34,988 nucleotides of DNA, from NCBI GenBank assembly GCA_018825985.1, contig JAHKAP010000010.1, positions 1 through 34,988 of the forward strand, written 5' to 3'. Under the pieces are notes generated by a model. It did not search any database, had not been told where the DNA came from, and saw nothing but the letters and a program-made list of their open reading frames with translations. The position numbers were made by a program, and so were the translations under genes. This document shows, in pieces, positions 1 through 7,941 of this stretch. Numbering within the stretch: position 1 is the first letter of the stretch; each line of letters begins with the position of its first letter. Origin of the DNA: Candidatus Omnitrophota bacterium (lineage in GTDB: Bacteria; Omnitrophota; Gorgyraeia; Gygaellales; Profunditerraquicolaceae).

Positions 1-2
1 CT

Positions 3-140
3 TGGCAGTTAGCCAAGGAGAAAAAACCTGATTTAGATAAACGGCTATTGATGACTCCTGCTGTTGACCTGGATTTACTGCTTAACTATTATCTTACTTT
101 TTTTGCTCAAGGGGGTAAGAATGTGTTGACCGATCCCTAA
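3..140 (+). CDS. C-terminal tail of an unidentified plus-strand gene (partial)
   Basis: Frame 3 is open from the window edge to a TAA at 138-140 and encodes 45 residues beginning WQLAKEKKPDLDKR and ending GGKNVLTDP. The mix of charged and aliphatic residues (an NYYLTFFAQGG stretch near the end) looks like a real globular C-terminus, not random translation. It converges on the hybrid-cluster protein gene, with 54 bases between the stop codons. I do not recognise the family. It is the only plus-strand coding sequence I can support, and the gene body lies outside the window. Confidence 0.45.
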   Translation, partial: WQLAKEKKPDLDKRLLMTPAVDLDLLLNYYLTFFAQGGKNVLTDP

Positions 141-194
141 ATTATAAGGAAATTTTAGCTTTAGAAGTAGCGGAATATACCCCTCTAATTCATA

Positions 195-1496
195 TTAGGA
201 ATGCTCGTTGCCGCTTAGCATATCCCGCATGTCCTGATAAGGAGTAGTTATGGGCTTGATTTTGAATTTATCCGCCAGCACATTGAGAACGCCGGGAGAT
301 ATAAAAGCCGGCAGGCTCGGCCCGATCCTGATATTGTGGACGTCCAGATATAATAAGGTTAGGAGGATTGCCACGGCTTTTTGCTCAAACCAAGATAGGA
401 CGAAAGACAGCGGCAGCTCATTTACTCCGCAGTTAAATACCTTTGCCAGAGCTAAGGCTACTTGTATAGCAGAATAGGCATTATTGCACTGACCGATATC
501 TATCAGCCTGGGAATGCCGTCTATGGCCCCAAAATCCATCTTGTTAAAACGGTACTTTCCGCAAGCCAGAGTTAGAATTACACAATCCTTAGGCACTTTC
601 TCGGAAAATTCAGTATAGTAATTTCTCCCTGGCTTTGCTCCGTCACAGCCGCCTACCAGAAAGAAATGTTTAATCTTGCCGGATTTGACCGCGTAAACGA
701 TCTTATCCGCGATCCCCAGGATGGCGCTGTGGTGGAAACCGGTGAGTATTTTTTTGCCCGGGGCTTCCGGTAACGATGGAAGCGATTTGGCCTTGCTGAT
801 CAAGAGAGAAAAATCCCGATTCTTTATATGGGTTGCTCCGGTTATTCCTGTAATCCCTACGGTAAATAACCTACCCAGATAGCTGTTGTCAGGCGGCGTG
901 AGCACGCAATTAGTAGTTGCCAGTATAGCTCCCGGAAAATCGTTAAATTCTTTTTTCTGCTCCTGCCAGGCATTCCCATAATTACCAGCCAGGTGTTTAA
1001 ACTTTCTTAATTGAGGATAGCTATGCGCGGGGAGCATCTCACTATGGGTATAGATATTTATACCTGTTCCTTGGGTCTGGACCAATAATTCATAGAGATC
1101 CAGTAAGTCATGGCCGGTAACTACTATACCGGGGCCAATTCTCGTCCCGGTATCAACTTCAACAGGCGTAGGATTGCCGAAACGGTCTGTATGGGCTTTA
1201 TCCAAAAGCTCCATAACTTTCAAATTGATCTTTCCGCATTCCAATACCATGTCAATATATTGGCCCAAGTCAAAACTCACGTTAGTAACGGTTTTAAATA
1301 AGGCCTGGTGCATAAACGCGTCAACATCGTCATCTTTAGCCCCCAGTTCCCGGGCATGATAAGCGTAGGCCGCGATACCTTTTAATCCAAACAAAAGAAT
1401 ATCCTGAAGGCTCTGGATATTCTCATCCTTACCACAAACTCCGGATTTAACACAACCTGTGCCGCCTGCTGTTTGCTCGCATTGATAACAAAACAT
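195..1496 (-). CDS. hcp: Hybrid-cluster protein / hydroxylamine reductase, compact form
   Basis: Hcp proteins carry a cubane cluster and a hybrid Fe-S-O cluster and reduce nitric oxide or hydroxylamine in the cytoplasm of anaerobes. With the ATG at 1494-1496 the product has 433 residues. The N-terminal cubane ligands are C3, C6, C15 and C21, the same numbering as in classical Hcp. The hybrid-cluster ligands are visible as H129, E153, C197, C284 (in GGCDG), C312, C337, E371 and K373, with nearly the spacing of the roughly 550-residue enzymes. The missing 110-120 residues therefore lie between C21 and H129, so one helical bundle is reduced, as in the short class of Hcp. An upstream ATG at 1512-1514 would add six residues but has no ribosome site, whereas GGGGG lies just before the chosen start. 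The gene stands alone behind its own promoter. Family is certain; the substrate in vivo is not. Confidence 0.95.
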   Translation of the reverse strand: MFCYQCEQTAGGTGCVKSGVCGKDENIQSLQDILLFGLKGIAAYAYHARELGAKDDDVDAFMHQALFKTVTNVSFDLGQYIDMVLECGKINLKVMELLDKAHTDRFGNPTPVEVDTGTRIGPGIVVTGHDLLDLYELLVQTQGTGINIYTHSEMLPAHSYPQLRKFKHLAGNYGNAWQEQKKEFNDFPGAILATTNCVLTPPDNSYLGRLFTVGITGITGATHIKNRDFSLLISKAKSLPSLPEAPGKKILTGFHHSAILGIADKIVYAVKSGKIKHFFLVGGCDGAKPGRNYYTEFSEKVPKDCVILTLACGKYRFNKMDFGAIDGIPRLIDIGQCNNAYSAIQVALALAKVFNCGVNELPLSFVLSWFEQKAVAILLTLLYLDVHNIRIGPSLPAFISPGVLNVLADKFKIKPITTPYQDMRDMLSGNEHS

Positions 1497-1542
1497 ATCT
1501 GCCCCCTTTTTCATATAACAATTATTTTATTTAACCTTTGTA

Positions 1543-1570
1543 ATGATACCATAGTAGTGTCATTTGTCAA
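1543..1570 (-). promoter_or_regulatory. Sigma70-like promoter of hcp
   Basis: On the minus strand a perfect TTGACA (+ strand 1565-1570) is followed by a 16-base spacer and TATCAT (1543-1548), one mismatch from TATAAT. It ends 46 bases upstream of the preferred hcp start, which leaves room for a short leader. I see no clear HcpR, NsrR or FNR palindrome overlapping it. Confidence 0.65.
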
Positions 1571-1639
1571 GCAATATTATCCTATCGGCTTTTAATCGCC
1601 CCACTGTCCCGATCATATCGGAAACAGTTTCCTTCTTTT

Positions 1640-3082
1640 TTAGGAGATGTTGACGTCTTCCATGTGTAAAGCAGGATTGGACACCAGATTGACCCGGGTG
1701 CGAAATCTGCGCTCAACAAAACGCAGGGCGCTTTGATTATCTTTGGAGATCTCGGTGATGACCGCCGGATTTAAAGACAGGTTAACTTCTCTTGTAGGCT
1801 TAATTTTAAGATAGCGCTTTAATTCTTTTAAAGCATAAATAGACATGGTTACCGGAGATTTAACCTTGGCCCTACCCTGACAATAAGGACAGGTCTGATA
1901 AGAGAGTGAGGCCACGGTATTATGGATCCGCTCCCTGGTCATTTCAACCACGCCAAACTTAGAGATCCCTAATATGTCGTATTTAGCCCGGTCAGTACTT
2001 AATGCGTTCTTTAGGGTATTTAAAACCTCGCGGCGATGGCTTTCTCTCTCCATATCGATAAAATCAATAACAATTATACCGCCCAAATCCCGCAATTTCA
2101 ACTGGTGGGCTGCCTCAACTGCTGCCTCGCAATTAACTTTAAAAGCCATATCTTCCTGGCCAAGGTTGCGTTTAAATCCGCCGCTATTAACATCAATGAC
2201 CACTAAACCTTCGGTAGGCTCAATAATAATGTAGGCTTTAGATTTAAGGTAAACCTTGTTCTCAAAGGTCCTGAGGATCTGCCGCTCAACATCTTTGTCC
2301 TCAAACAAATCGTCGCCGCGGTAAAATTCAACTTTGCGCGAAAGTTGACGCTCGAAGGTCCGGATAAAATTCACGATCCGGTAATAGTCGGCTTTTGAAT
2401 CAACCACCAGTTTGGAAACATCCGCGCCAAAAGAATCCCTGACTGCCCTTAACACCAAATCATATTCCTCATAAACCAGGCTGGGGGCTTTCTGCCTTTT
2501 AGCTATCTTTTCCAGCCTTGCCCAGGTCTTAATCAAAAAGGACGCGTCTTTCCATAATTCCTGCTTGGATCTGCCGCAGGCCGCTGTCCGGACAATAAAA
2601 CTTATACCCTTAGGAAACTTCAACTCAGCAAGTATCTGTCTGAGGCGCTTTCTTTCAACATCGTCTTCAATCCTGCGGGATACTCCGGACTGGGCATTTA
2701 AAGGCATAAGCACCAGGTATCTTCCGGCTATACCGATCTCAGAAGATAAGCGCGGGCCTTTTGTACCGAATGATTCTTTGACCACCTGGACCAGCACCTC
2801 TTCGCCTTTTTTCACTTCCCTGGGCTTGGAGTGAGGCGTATCCAAAGTCTCAAAAGCATTCTCGATCTCAGAAAGATAAAGAAATCCGTTCTTGGGTAAA
2901 CCTATATCGACGAACGCTCCGCCGATAGACTGAATAATAGCCTCAATCTTACCCTTATATATATTGCCGACTATGGTCTTATCCTGAGGCCGCTCGATAT
3001 AGAACTCTTCCATCCGGCCGTCGTCAACGACAGCTACTCGCCTTTCTCTTGGGTCCGCATTAATCAATATTTCTCTTGCCAT
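1640..3082 (-). CDS. rng: Ribonuclease G (Rne/Rng family endoribonuclease)
   Basis: This is a single-strand-specific endoribonuclease that acts on 5'-monophosphate RNAs in rRNA maturation and mRNA decay. At 480 residues it matches RNase G and lacks the long scaffold tail of RNase E. An S1 RNA-binding domain starts near residue 36 (VGNIYKGKIEAI). The catalytic magnesium ligands are visible as D297 in IDVNSGG and D340/D343 in IDFIDM. The zinc-link motif CPYC (C398, C401) precedes the small domain. The ATG has no good ribosome site; the sequence before it is an A/T-rich spacer and then an inverted-repeat element. The neighbouring DUF2344 gene is a common genomic partner of rng in other bacteria, which supports the assignment. 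Confidence 0.96.
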   Translation of the reverse strand: MAREILINADPRERRVAVVDDGRMEEFYIERPQDKTIVGNIYKGKIEAIIQSIGGAFVDIGLPKNGFLYLSEIENAFETLDTPHSKPREVKKGEEVLVQVVKESFGTKGPRLSSEIGIAGRYLVLMPLNAQSGVSRRIEDDVERKRLRQILAELKFPKGISFIVRTAACGRSKQELWKDASFLIKTWARLEKIAKRQKAPSLVYEEYDLVLRAVRDSFGADVSKLVVDSKADYYRIVNFIRTFERQLSRKVEFYRGDDLFEDKDVERQILRTFENKVYLKSKAYIIIEPTEGLVVIDVNSGGFKRNLGQEDMAFKVNCEAAVEAAHQLKLRDLGGIIVIDFIDMERESHRREVLNTLKNALSTDRAKYDILGISKFGVVEMTRERIHNTVASLSYQTCPYCQGRAKVKSPVTMSIYALKELKRYLKIKPTREVNLSLNPAVITEISKDNQSALRFVERRFRTRVNLVSNPALHMEDVNIS

Positions 3083-3109
3083 TTTAATTTAATACCTAAT
3101 CCTTTCTTT

Positions 3110-3192
3110 AACACGGATTTTCGCAGATTTTTTTACGGATTCCCACGGATTATCCGTGATGATCCGTTATTTTATCCGAGTACATCCGTGTT
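3110..3192. repeat. ACGGAT inverted-repeat element
   Basis: Outer arms AACACGGAT (3110-3118) and ATCCGTGTT (3184-3192) are perfect 9-base inverted repeats. Further ACGGAT/ATCCGT copies lie between them, including the palindrome CACGGAT-T-ATCCGTG at 3144-3158. The element fills the spacer between the truncated DUF2344 gene and rng. The last base of the right arm is shared with the DUF2344 stop codon. Similar ACGGAT-rich spacers are common in many bacterial genomes; here the structure is read directly from sequence, and a mobile nature is inferred. Confidence 0.75.
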
Positions 3193-3491
3193 CAAAATAT
3201 ACTCGCTTTCTTAATTGTAATCCCTTCCGGGAGCTGTTGTTCAAGCTTCTGTTGGAATTCTTTTGGGTTAATAAATTCTTTTAGCGTGACTGCCGCTTCT
3301 TCATTGTCGCTTTCCACGCCCAGCTTCAGCGCCCTTTTAAGGCTCAGCTTGGGATGAGGATTAAAACCTTCGCTTATTTTTACCGGCAGGTCCGCCCGGC
3401 GCAGGGCCCGCATAAATAAACGCATTAAATCCAGATGTGAGATATAACGCATTGCCCCGGCCTTGCCGAATGTAAAATTCATCTTTAACAT
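3192..3491 (-). CDS. DUF2344 (radical-SAM-linked, TIGR03936-type) protein, C-terminally truncated
   Basis: The first 75 residues match the start of the DUF2344 family closely: a beta strand, then RYISHLDLMRLFMRALRRADLPV and a GFNPHPKLSLKRAL segment with a following GVES motif. Family members are usually about 200 residues or form the tail of a YgiQ-like radical-SAM protein. This copy stops at residue 99, with the TGA (3192-3194) touching the end of the ACGGAT inverted repeat, so roughly half the domain has been lost. The usual radical-SAM partner is missing upstream; instead a pseudopilin gene ends 2 bases before the ATG. An internal ATG at 3480-3482 is an alternative start. Function of the family is not established, and this copy may be inactive. 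Confidence 0.8.
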   Translation of the reverse strand: MLKMNFTFGKAGAMRYISHLDLMRLFMRALRRADLPVKISEGFNPHPKLSLKRALKLGVESDNEEAAVTLKEFINPKEFQQKLEQQLPEGITIKKASIF

Positions 3492-3493
3492 AT

Positions 3494-3904
3494 TTATTTA
3501 ACGCAAGTTTCCTTAACCAACGCTCCTCCGGTAGTAATAGTGAAAGATTGGATGCCGGTTATTTTGCAGTTTGAGGGAGTGGCCGAGCAAGTATAGCCTA
3601 AAGGATCCAGGCGCGGGCAGCTGTAGACATAACCCTTATAAGAGGGCTTATCGGTATAACCTTTATCCAGATACGACGGATAAGTGGCAAACAAATACGA
3701 AAACTGATCCGGATAGGCATTCTTATTATCCTTGGCATAATTCTCCAGGGCGGTTGAAATCGACTTTAAAGTCGATTGGGCGCTGGATTCATTATGGACA
3801 ATACTTAGTTTAATGATCTGCGTGATGGTCAGCCTCAAAAGTAAAGCTACCACGGCAATAATTATCATTATAATTACAAAACTGCGTCCTTTTTTATTTT
3901 TCAT
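3494..3904 (-). CDS. Type II secretion/type IV pseudopilin-like protein
   Basis: This 136-residue protein has a short positive leader (MKNKKG), a hydrophobic helix (about residues 8-25), then an amphipathic helix with STLKSISTALENYAKDN and a small C-terminal domain (YPDQFSYL, YPSYLDKGY) like the GspG-type major pseudopilins. If it is cleaved after G6, position +5 of the mature protein is isoleucine, not the glutamate needed for normal pilin assembly. The C-terminal part holds four cysteines (CPRLDPLGYTC, NCK, ETCVK) that may form disulfides. No secretion-system genes are nearby. The start lies just downstream of a GGGGTCAGA repeat; a GGGAAAG stretch before the ATG may serve as ribosome site. 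It could be a minor pseudopilin or simply a type IV pilin-like surface protein. Confidence 0.65.
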   Translation of the reverse strand: MKNKKGRSFVIIMIIIAVVALLLRLTITQIIKLSIVHNESSAQSTLKSISTALENYAKDNKNAYPDQFSYLFATYPSYLDKGYTDKPSYKGYVYSCPRLDPLGYTCSATPSNCKITGIQSFTITTGGALVKETCVK

Positions 3905-3917
3905 TTCAATCTTTCCC

Positions 3918-4022
3918 GAAATGGGGTCAGAATTATTTTCTTCGAAATGGGGTCAGAATTATTTTTTTTATACTTTTGCAATTAAAAAATAATTCTGACC
4001 CCATTTCTTTTGACCCCATTTC
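3918..4022. repeat. GGGGTCAGAATTATTTT repeat cluster, two direct and two inverted copies
   Basis: Two forward copies of GAAATGGGGTCAGAATTATTTT (3918-3939 and 3944-3965) face one full inverted copy (3984-4007) and one partial inverted copy, TGACCCCATTTC (4011-4022). The inner copies can form a hairpin with a stem of more than 20 pairs. The cluster fills the spacer between the dehydrogenase gene and the pseudopilin gene. The same unit returns at 19813-19887, and its core recurs in a variant at 9443-9498. Confidence 0.85.
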
Positions 4023-4023
4023 A

Positions 4024-5334
4024 TTATAATCTATGGATCTTTTTGTTTTCAATGCCCTTATAAACATTACGGCTGTCAAAGATTACCCTGGAGTTCTCTA
4101 AAATCATTCCGTAATCAACATTAGTATGGTCAGTAGCTATGATCGCGCAATCAAAACCATTCAGCTTCCCGGATTTCAAATCCACTGACTTCAAATTTAT
4201 ATCCTTGAATTGAAGATAAGGTATCAAAGGATCGTAATAAGCCACCGAACCAGCCTCTTTCTTTAAAATCTCAATTATATCCAAAGGAGGCGATTGCCTT
4301 AAGTCCTTGATATCTTTCTTATAGGTAGCTCCGATAACCAAAATTTTAGCCTGGTTTAATTTTACCCCTTTCTGATTTAGTATCTCCTTGACCCTGCCTA
4401 CCACATAAACCGGCATATGCCGGATAACCCCGGATGCCAGTTTGATAAAACTGGACTTAAACCCGAATTTTTTAGCTTTCCAGTATAAATAAAGCGGATC
4501 CTTAGGTATACAGTGGCCGCCCACGCCGGGTCCGGGATAAAAAGGCATAAAACCAAAAGGCTTGGTTTTAGCCGCATCGACAACCTCCCAGATATCGATG
4601 TTCATCTTATTGGCCATCATAGCCATCTCATCGATCAGTCCGATATTGATCAGACGAAAAGTATTTTCCAGCAATTTCACTGTCTCGGCTACTCTAGGAG
4701 ATGAAACCGGAACTACTTGTTTTACGATCGACCCGTAAACTAACGCGCCCAAACGCGTAGCCTTAAGGGTAACTCCTCCGATCACCTTAGGGATCTTGTT
4801 TACCGGATATTTTAGATTACCCGGATCGATCCTCTCCGGAGAAAAACAAAGATAGAAATCTTTACCGTGCTTACGTCCATGTACCTCTAACAAAGGCAAA
4901 ATAACTTCTTCGGTAGTCCCGGGATAAGTAGTACTTTCCAGGATAACCAGGCAATCTTTCTTAAAATGTTCGGATATACCTTTAACCGCGCTTTTGATAA
5001 AAGATATATTCGGATGATTTTTTCTTTTTAATGGAGTAGGCACACAGATAAGTATAGCGTCGATATTCTTTAAAGAACTAAACCCGGATTCAGCCCTAAA
5101 TTTACCATTTTTAATAATTTCCCGCAGATCGCTGGTCGGGACATCGGTGATATAAGATTTCTTTTGGGAGATCCAGGCTATTCTATCTTTATCCACATCT
5201 ATTCCTAAGACTGAGAACCCTTTTTTAGCGAATTCTACAGCCAGGGGCAAGCCTACATAACCCAAGCCCACCACTGCGATCTTAAGTTTCTTACGAATGA
5301 TCATTTGTTTAAAACAACTGGCGAAATCTTTCAT
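4024..5334 (-). CDS. UDP-N-acetylhexosamine (nucleotide-sugar) 6-dehydrogenase, WbpA/TviB type
   Basis: It oxidises C6 of a UDP-N-acetylhexosamine to the uronic acid with NAD+, a precursor step for O-antigen or capsule sugars. The 436 residues contain a Rossmann GLGYVG motif (residues 23-28), an ESTTYPGTTE segment, the substrate-sandwich domain, and the catalytic cysteine C275 in GVGGHCIPKDP. This last form is typical of the UDP-GlcNAc/ManNAc enzymes, not UDP-glucose dehydrogenase. The C-terminal domain has IGATYKKDIKDLRQSP. An AGGAGG lies about 13 bases before the ATG. It follows lptD by 17 bases, so both envelope genes are probably co-transcribed. The exact substrate (GlcNAc, GalNAc or ManNAc) cannot be read from sequence. 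Confidence 0.9.
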   Translation of the reverse strand: MKDFASCFKQMIIRKKLKIAVVGLGYVGLPLAVEFAKKGFSVLGIDVDKDRIAWISQKKSYITDVPTSDLREIIKNGKFRAESGFSSLKNIDAILICVPTPLKRKNHPNISFIKSAVKGISEHFKKDCLVILESTTYPGTTEEVILPLLEVHGRKHGKDFYLCFSPERIDPGNLKYPVNKIPKVIGGVTLKATRLGALVYGSIVKQVVPVSSPRVAETVKLLENTFRLINIGLIDEMAMMANKMNIDIWEVVDAAKTKPFGFMPFYPGPGVGGHCIPKDPLYLYWKAKKFGFKSSFIKLASGVIRHMPVYVVGRVKEILNQKGVKLNQAKILVIGATYKKDIKDLRQSPPLDIIEILKKEAGSVAYYDPLIPYLQFKDINLKSVDLKSGKLNGFDCAIIATDHTNVDYGMILENSRVIFDSRNVYKGIENKKIHRL

Positions 5335-5351
5335 GTTTAAATTGCAGCCTC

Positions 5352-7589
5352 CTAATAGGATTGAGACCCGGCCTTAGGCTTATTATAGCTCTGATCAAAA
5401 TTAATCGCCATTTCCGGGAAGGCTTTTAGTTTAAAAACAAACCAGACAGTCGCGCCTTCTCCTACCCTTACATTATAGGTAAACTCAAAAAGCCAACAAT
5501 GTAAATCCCTGGATATAGTATATTCCTGTTCCCTTAAGCCAGCCTTTCTCTCGTATGGCGCTGAGTCATATAGCTGATACCTTTCATAAACCTTGAATTT
5601 CCATTTTGGGGTCAGCCTCCATTCCGCGCTCGAGGTAAATTCATTACTGCCTTTACGGTTGAAACGCTGGCCAAAACCTATAGTCCTTTCAACTCCGAAG
5701 TTAAAACCTATATCATAATTAAAGATCGAAAGTTTATTGTAATTTGGGCTGCTGCGATCGGAACGATAATATGTAGAATCAGCGTCAAGGCTTAACCAGG
5801 AATACGGCCTGAGTTCCAAATCAAAGATTACGTCGGAAAAATTACTTCCCCTTTTTACTCCTGATTCCGGCTTAAGCAGGTAATTACTGTTGATCTTAAA
5901 ATTGGCTATATCCTCACCTTTAACCACGGTTGCCGCGGATTTCTTATCGACCTTAGTCCTTCTGGTCTGCAACTTATTGGATAATTCCAGGGCAATGGAA
6001 GAGCTGCTGGTATCGCCTCCCCCTCCGAATCTAAGTTTACTGGTAGGCATGGTTGAACCGTGATTATAAGAATAGCTGGCAGTGGGAGTGATAATATGCC
6101 GCAACCCGTTAATATTCAAATTCCATAAATTCGTATTAACATCAAATACCCGGTAGAACTTAGTGCTTAAGTCTGTGCCGGTAGAAAACATAGTCTCATA
6201 AGTATTGCCATAAATACCTTTATCATTTAAAGCCCATTGCTCGGAGATAAAAGGAGTAAAAGCGAAAATAAATACCCTGGAAGGCAGAGAAAACCTATTA
6301 GTGGTAGATAGTTTATTATAAGAAGTATCATTCCAGGAATCTGAAGGCACGGCGTTTTTATTATTATAACTTATAAAAGAACTGTCATCTTGAAAATAAA
6401 CCCAACTTTCGCCGATCTGACGGCTGGGAAGTGAGTATTTTATCTCCGGGAGCTTCTCTTCCTGGGTGTACCAGCGATTGGTCCTTTTCTGCATTAAAAC
6501 GTCGACGCTGGAATAATTGAAATTATGGTGCAGCAGAGCGTAAGATAAAGGCTGGGTGTCTTTCTCGTACTCCCTGGGAAAATAATCTTTCAGGATATTA
6601 TTATCCGTTCCGTAAATCGCCCGCCGGGAATCCACAATCTTATAATACTCGGAGATAAAATTTGTCCGGTCATCAATATTCCAATAATGCCGGTCCCTGA
6701 TAAAATACCTTTCAAATTTCCTCACCGGATAATCTTTCTCAGACAGGCTGCTGTCCCTTTGCTGGGTATAATAGAATTTCAAGTCGCCTTTACCAAAAAT
6801 CTGAGTATTGTAATTCGCGCCGAATCCTTGAGCATTACCCCACTTCTGACGATAATCCGCGTAAATCCTGCCGCTGAAATTATCGCTAAATTGATACCTC
6901 CAGGCGCTAAGTAAAAAATAACCCTCTTTTTTACCGTGGCCGGGAACTACCTGGACATGCATTAAGGGTTCTTTAAGGCTCTGGCTATATTTGGACAGAT
7001 AAGCCAAAGGCGCGTTATGCAGGAAAAAAATATTCTTGTAGGTCTGTATCTTGTCATCCGGGAATATATTTATCTTTTTTGACTTTATCCGGTAATGCGG
7101 CCGGTCAAAACTACAAGTGGTAAAATAACCGTTTAATCCCACATATTCCAGGTCGCTTATTTTCAAGACCTTTCTGGTCCGGCCGTAATAGGGATTAAAC
7201 CTGAACGTTGCGTTATAAACCGTCCCCTGTTTGGTATTAAAATTATAGAGCATTTTTGAACCTTCAACGCTGCCTCTTTCTTCATCAATCCTGACATGAC
7301 CTTCAGCCAACCCGTCCTTAGTCAGAGTATTTACGGTTATCTGGTCGCAGCTTAATTTAACATCCTTATAGGTTATATCCACTTTGCCTTTGGCTGTAAC
7401 CTCTTTATTATCGGAAGAATATTCCACAGTGTCGCCGTTTACCACTATCGGCCGGTCAACTGTTTTTTTCTCTATTTCCTCAGTTTCCGGGCCAACGGCT
7501 GTTTTATTTCCGGGGACCTCAGCAGCCAAAGAAATATTAAATAAACAAGTTAAAGCTAAGATTATTGATAAATAAATCCGCATGATCAT
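5352..7589 (-). CDS. lptD: LptD/OstA-like outer-membrane LPS-assembly protein
   Basis: LptD forms the outer-membrane beta-barrel that inserts lipopolysaccharide at the cell surface. The 745-residue product begins with a signal peptide (about residues 1-22, cleavage near SLAAEV). A periplasmic OstA/LptA-type beta-jellyroll follows (about residues 45-150: VNGDTVEYSSDNKEVTAKGK, then LAEGHVRIDEERG and VYNATFR). A long region of alternating aromatic and polar strands, characteristic of a barrel, runs from about residue 215 to the end. The length is close to the 750-800 residues of proteobacterial LptD. The ATG overlaps the last base of the transaldolase remnant's TAA, so translation may be coupled; a second ATG two codons in is an alternative. 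lptA/B/C genes are not in view. The barrel is diverged, so the assignment rests on architecture and the OstA domain. Confidence 0.85.
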   Translation of the reverse strand: MIMRIYLSIILALTCLFNISLAAEVPGNKTAVGPETEEIEKKTVDRPIVVNGDTVEYSSDNKEVTAKGKVDITYKDVKLSCDQITVNTLTKDGLAEGHVRIDEERGSVEGSKMLYNFNTKQGTVYNATFRFNPYYGRTRKVLKISDLEYVGLNGYFTTCSFDRPHYRIKSKKINIFPDDKIQTYKNIFFLHNAPLAYLSKYSQSLKEPLMHVQVVPGHGKKEGYFLLSAWRYQFSDNFSGRIYADYRQKWGNAQGFGANYNTQIFGKGDLKFYYTQQRDSSLSEKDYPVRKFERYFIRDRHYWNIDDRTNFISEYYKIVDSRRAIYGTDNNILKDYFPREYEKDTQPLSYALLHHNFNYSSVDVLMQKRTNRWYTQEEKLPEIKYSLPSRQIGESWVYFQDDSSFISYNNKNAVPSDSWNDTSYNKLSTTNRFSLPSRVFIFAFTPFISEQWALNDKGIYGNTYETMFSTGTDLSTKFYRVFDVNTNLWNLNINGLRHIITPTASYSYNHGSTMPTSKLRFGGGGDTSSSSIALELSNKLQTRRTKVDKKSAATVVKGEDIANFKINSNYLLKPESGVKRGSNFSDVIFDLELRPYSWLSLDADSTYYRSDRSSPNYNKLSIFNYDIGFNFGVERTIGFGQRFNRKGSNEFTSSAEWRLTPKWKFKVYERYQLYDSAPYERKAGLREQEYTISRDLHCWLFEFTYNVRVGEGATVWFVFKLKAFPEMAINFDQSYNKPKAGSQSY

Positions 7590-7873
7590 TATTTGGGTAT
7601 TTTTTCGTAATCTTCTAAAAACCTCTGCGCGCCTATATCAGTCAGAGGGTGTTTGATCAATTGTTCAATAACCGCAAAAGGGCAAGTCACGATATCCGCC
7701 CCTATTTTAGCCGCATCCGCCACGTGCGTTGGGTTGCGCACTGAGGCTACGATTATTTCAGTCTTATAATTAGCATAAATCTGCTTAATATCAGCGATCA
7801 GGTCCATCCCCCGCTGGCTGCTTCTTTTATCTCTCTTATGCTCGCGGTATCGATAAAGATCTTCATCCCGCAC
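7589..7873 (-). pseudogene. Headless transaldolase (TalC/FSA type), C-terminal half only
   Basis: The open frame encodes the last 40% of a small transaldolase. After [16 protein letters not shown] come the strand IIVASVRNP, the helix [17 protein letters not shown] and the family ending [14 protein letters not shown]. Complete members have about 215-220 residues; this one has 94. The Schiff-base lysine lies in the missing N-terminal half, so the product cannot be a working transaldolase. The only plausible start is a GTG at 7871-7873 that lies inside an inverted-repeat arm, and the ROK kinase gene begins right beyond the other arm. The N-terminal half is nowhere in the adjacent sequence. The fragment may survive because its end is translationally coupled to lptD. 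Confidence 0.8.
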
Positions 7874-7940
7874 CTTCCTTCTTATTCATAAATCTAATAA
7901 CTTTTATTTAATAATTATTGAATCTCTGGAAGGTGCGGGG
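7867..7940. repeat. CCCGCACCTTCC / GGAAGGTGCGGG inverted repeat
   Basis: Two perfect 12-base inverted arms (7867-7878 and 7928-7939) flank a 49-base A/T-rich interior. One arm contains the GTG start and first codon of the transaldolase remnant; the other ends 2 bases before the ROK kinase stop codon. The arrangement looks like a small palindromic element sitting at the deletion junction that removed the N-terminal half of the transaldolase gene. Confidence 0.8.
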
Positions 7941-7941
7941 T

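Noticed and set aside
1606-1633. Hairpins CCGAT-CAT-ATCGG and GGAAAC-A-GTTTCC followed by a T-rich run on the plus strand, resembling an intrinsic terminator
   Set aside because: The loop of the second stem is a single base, no plus-strand gene ends there, and on the minus strand, where rng ends, the T-run is on the wrong side.
3918-4022. CRISPR array from the repeated GGGGTCAGA units
   Set aside because: Copies are in both orientations and lack regular spacers of uniform length; no cas genes are present.
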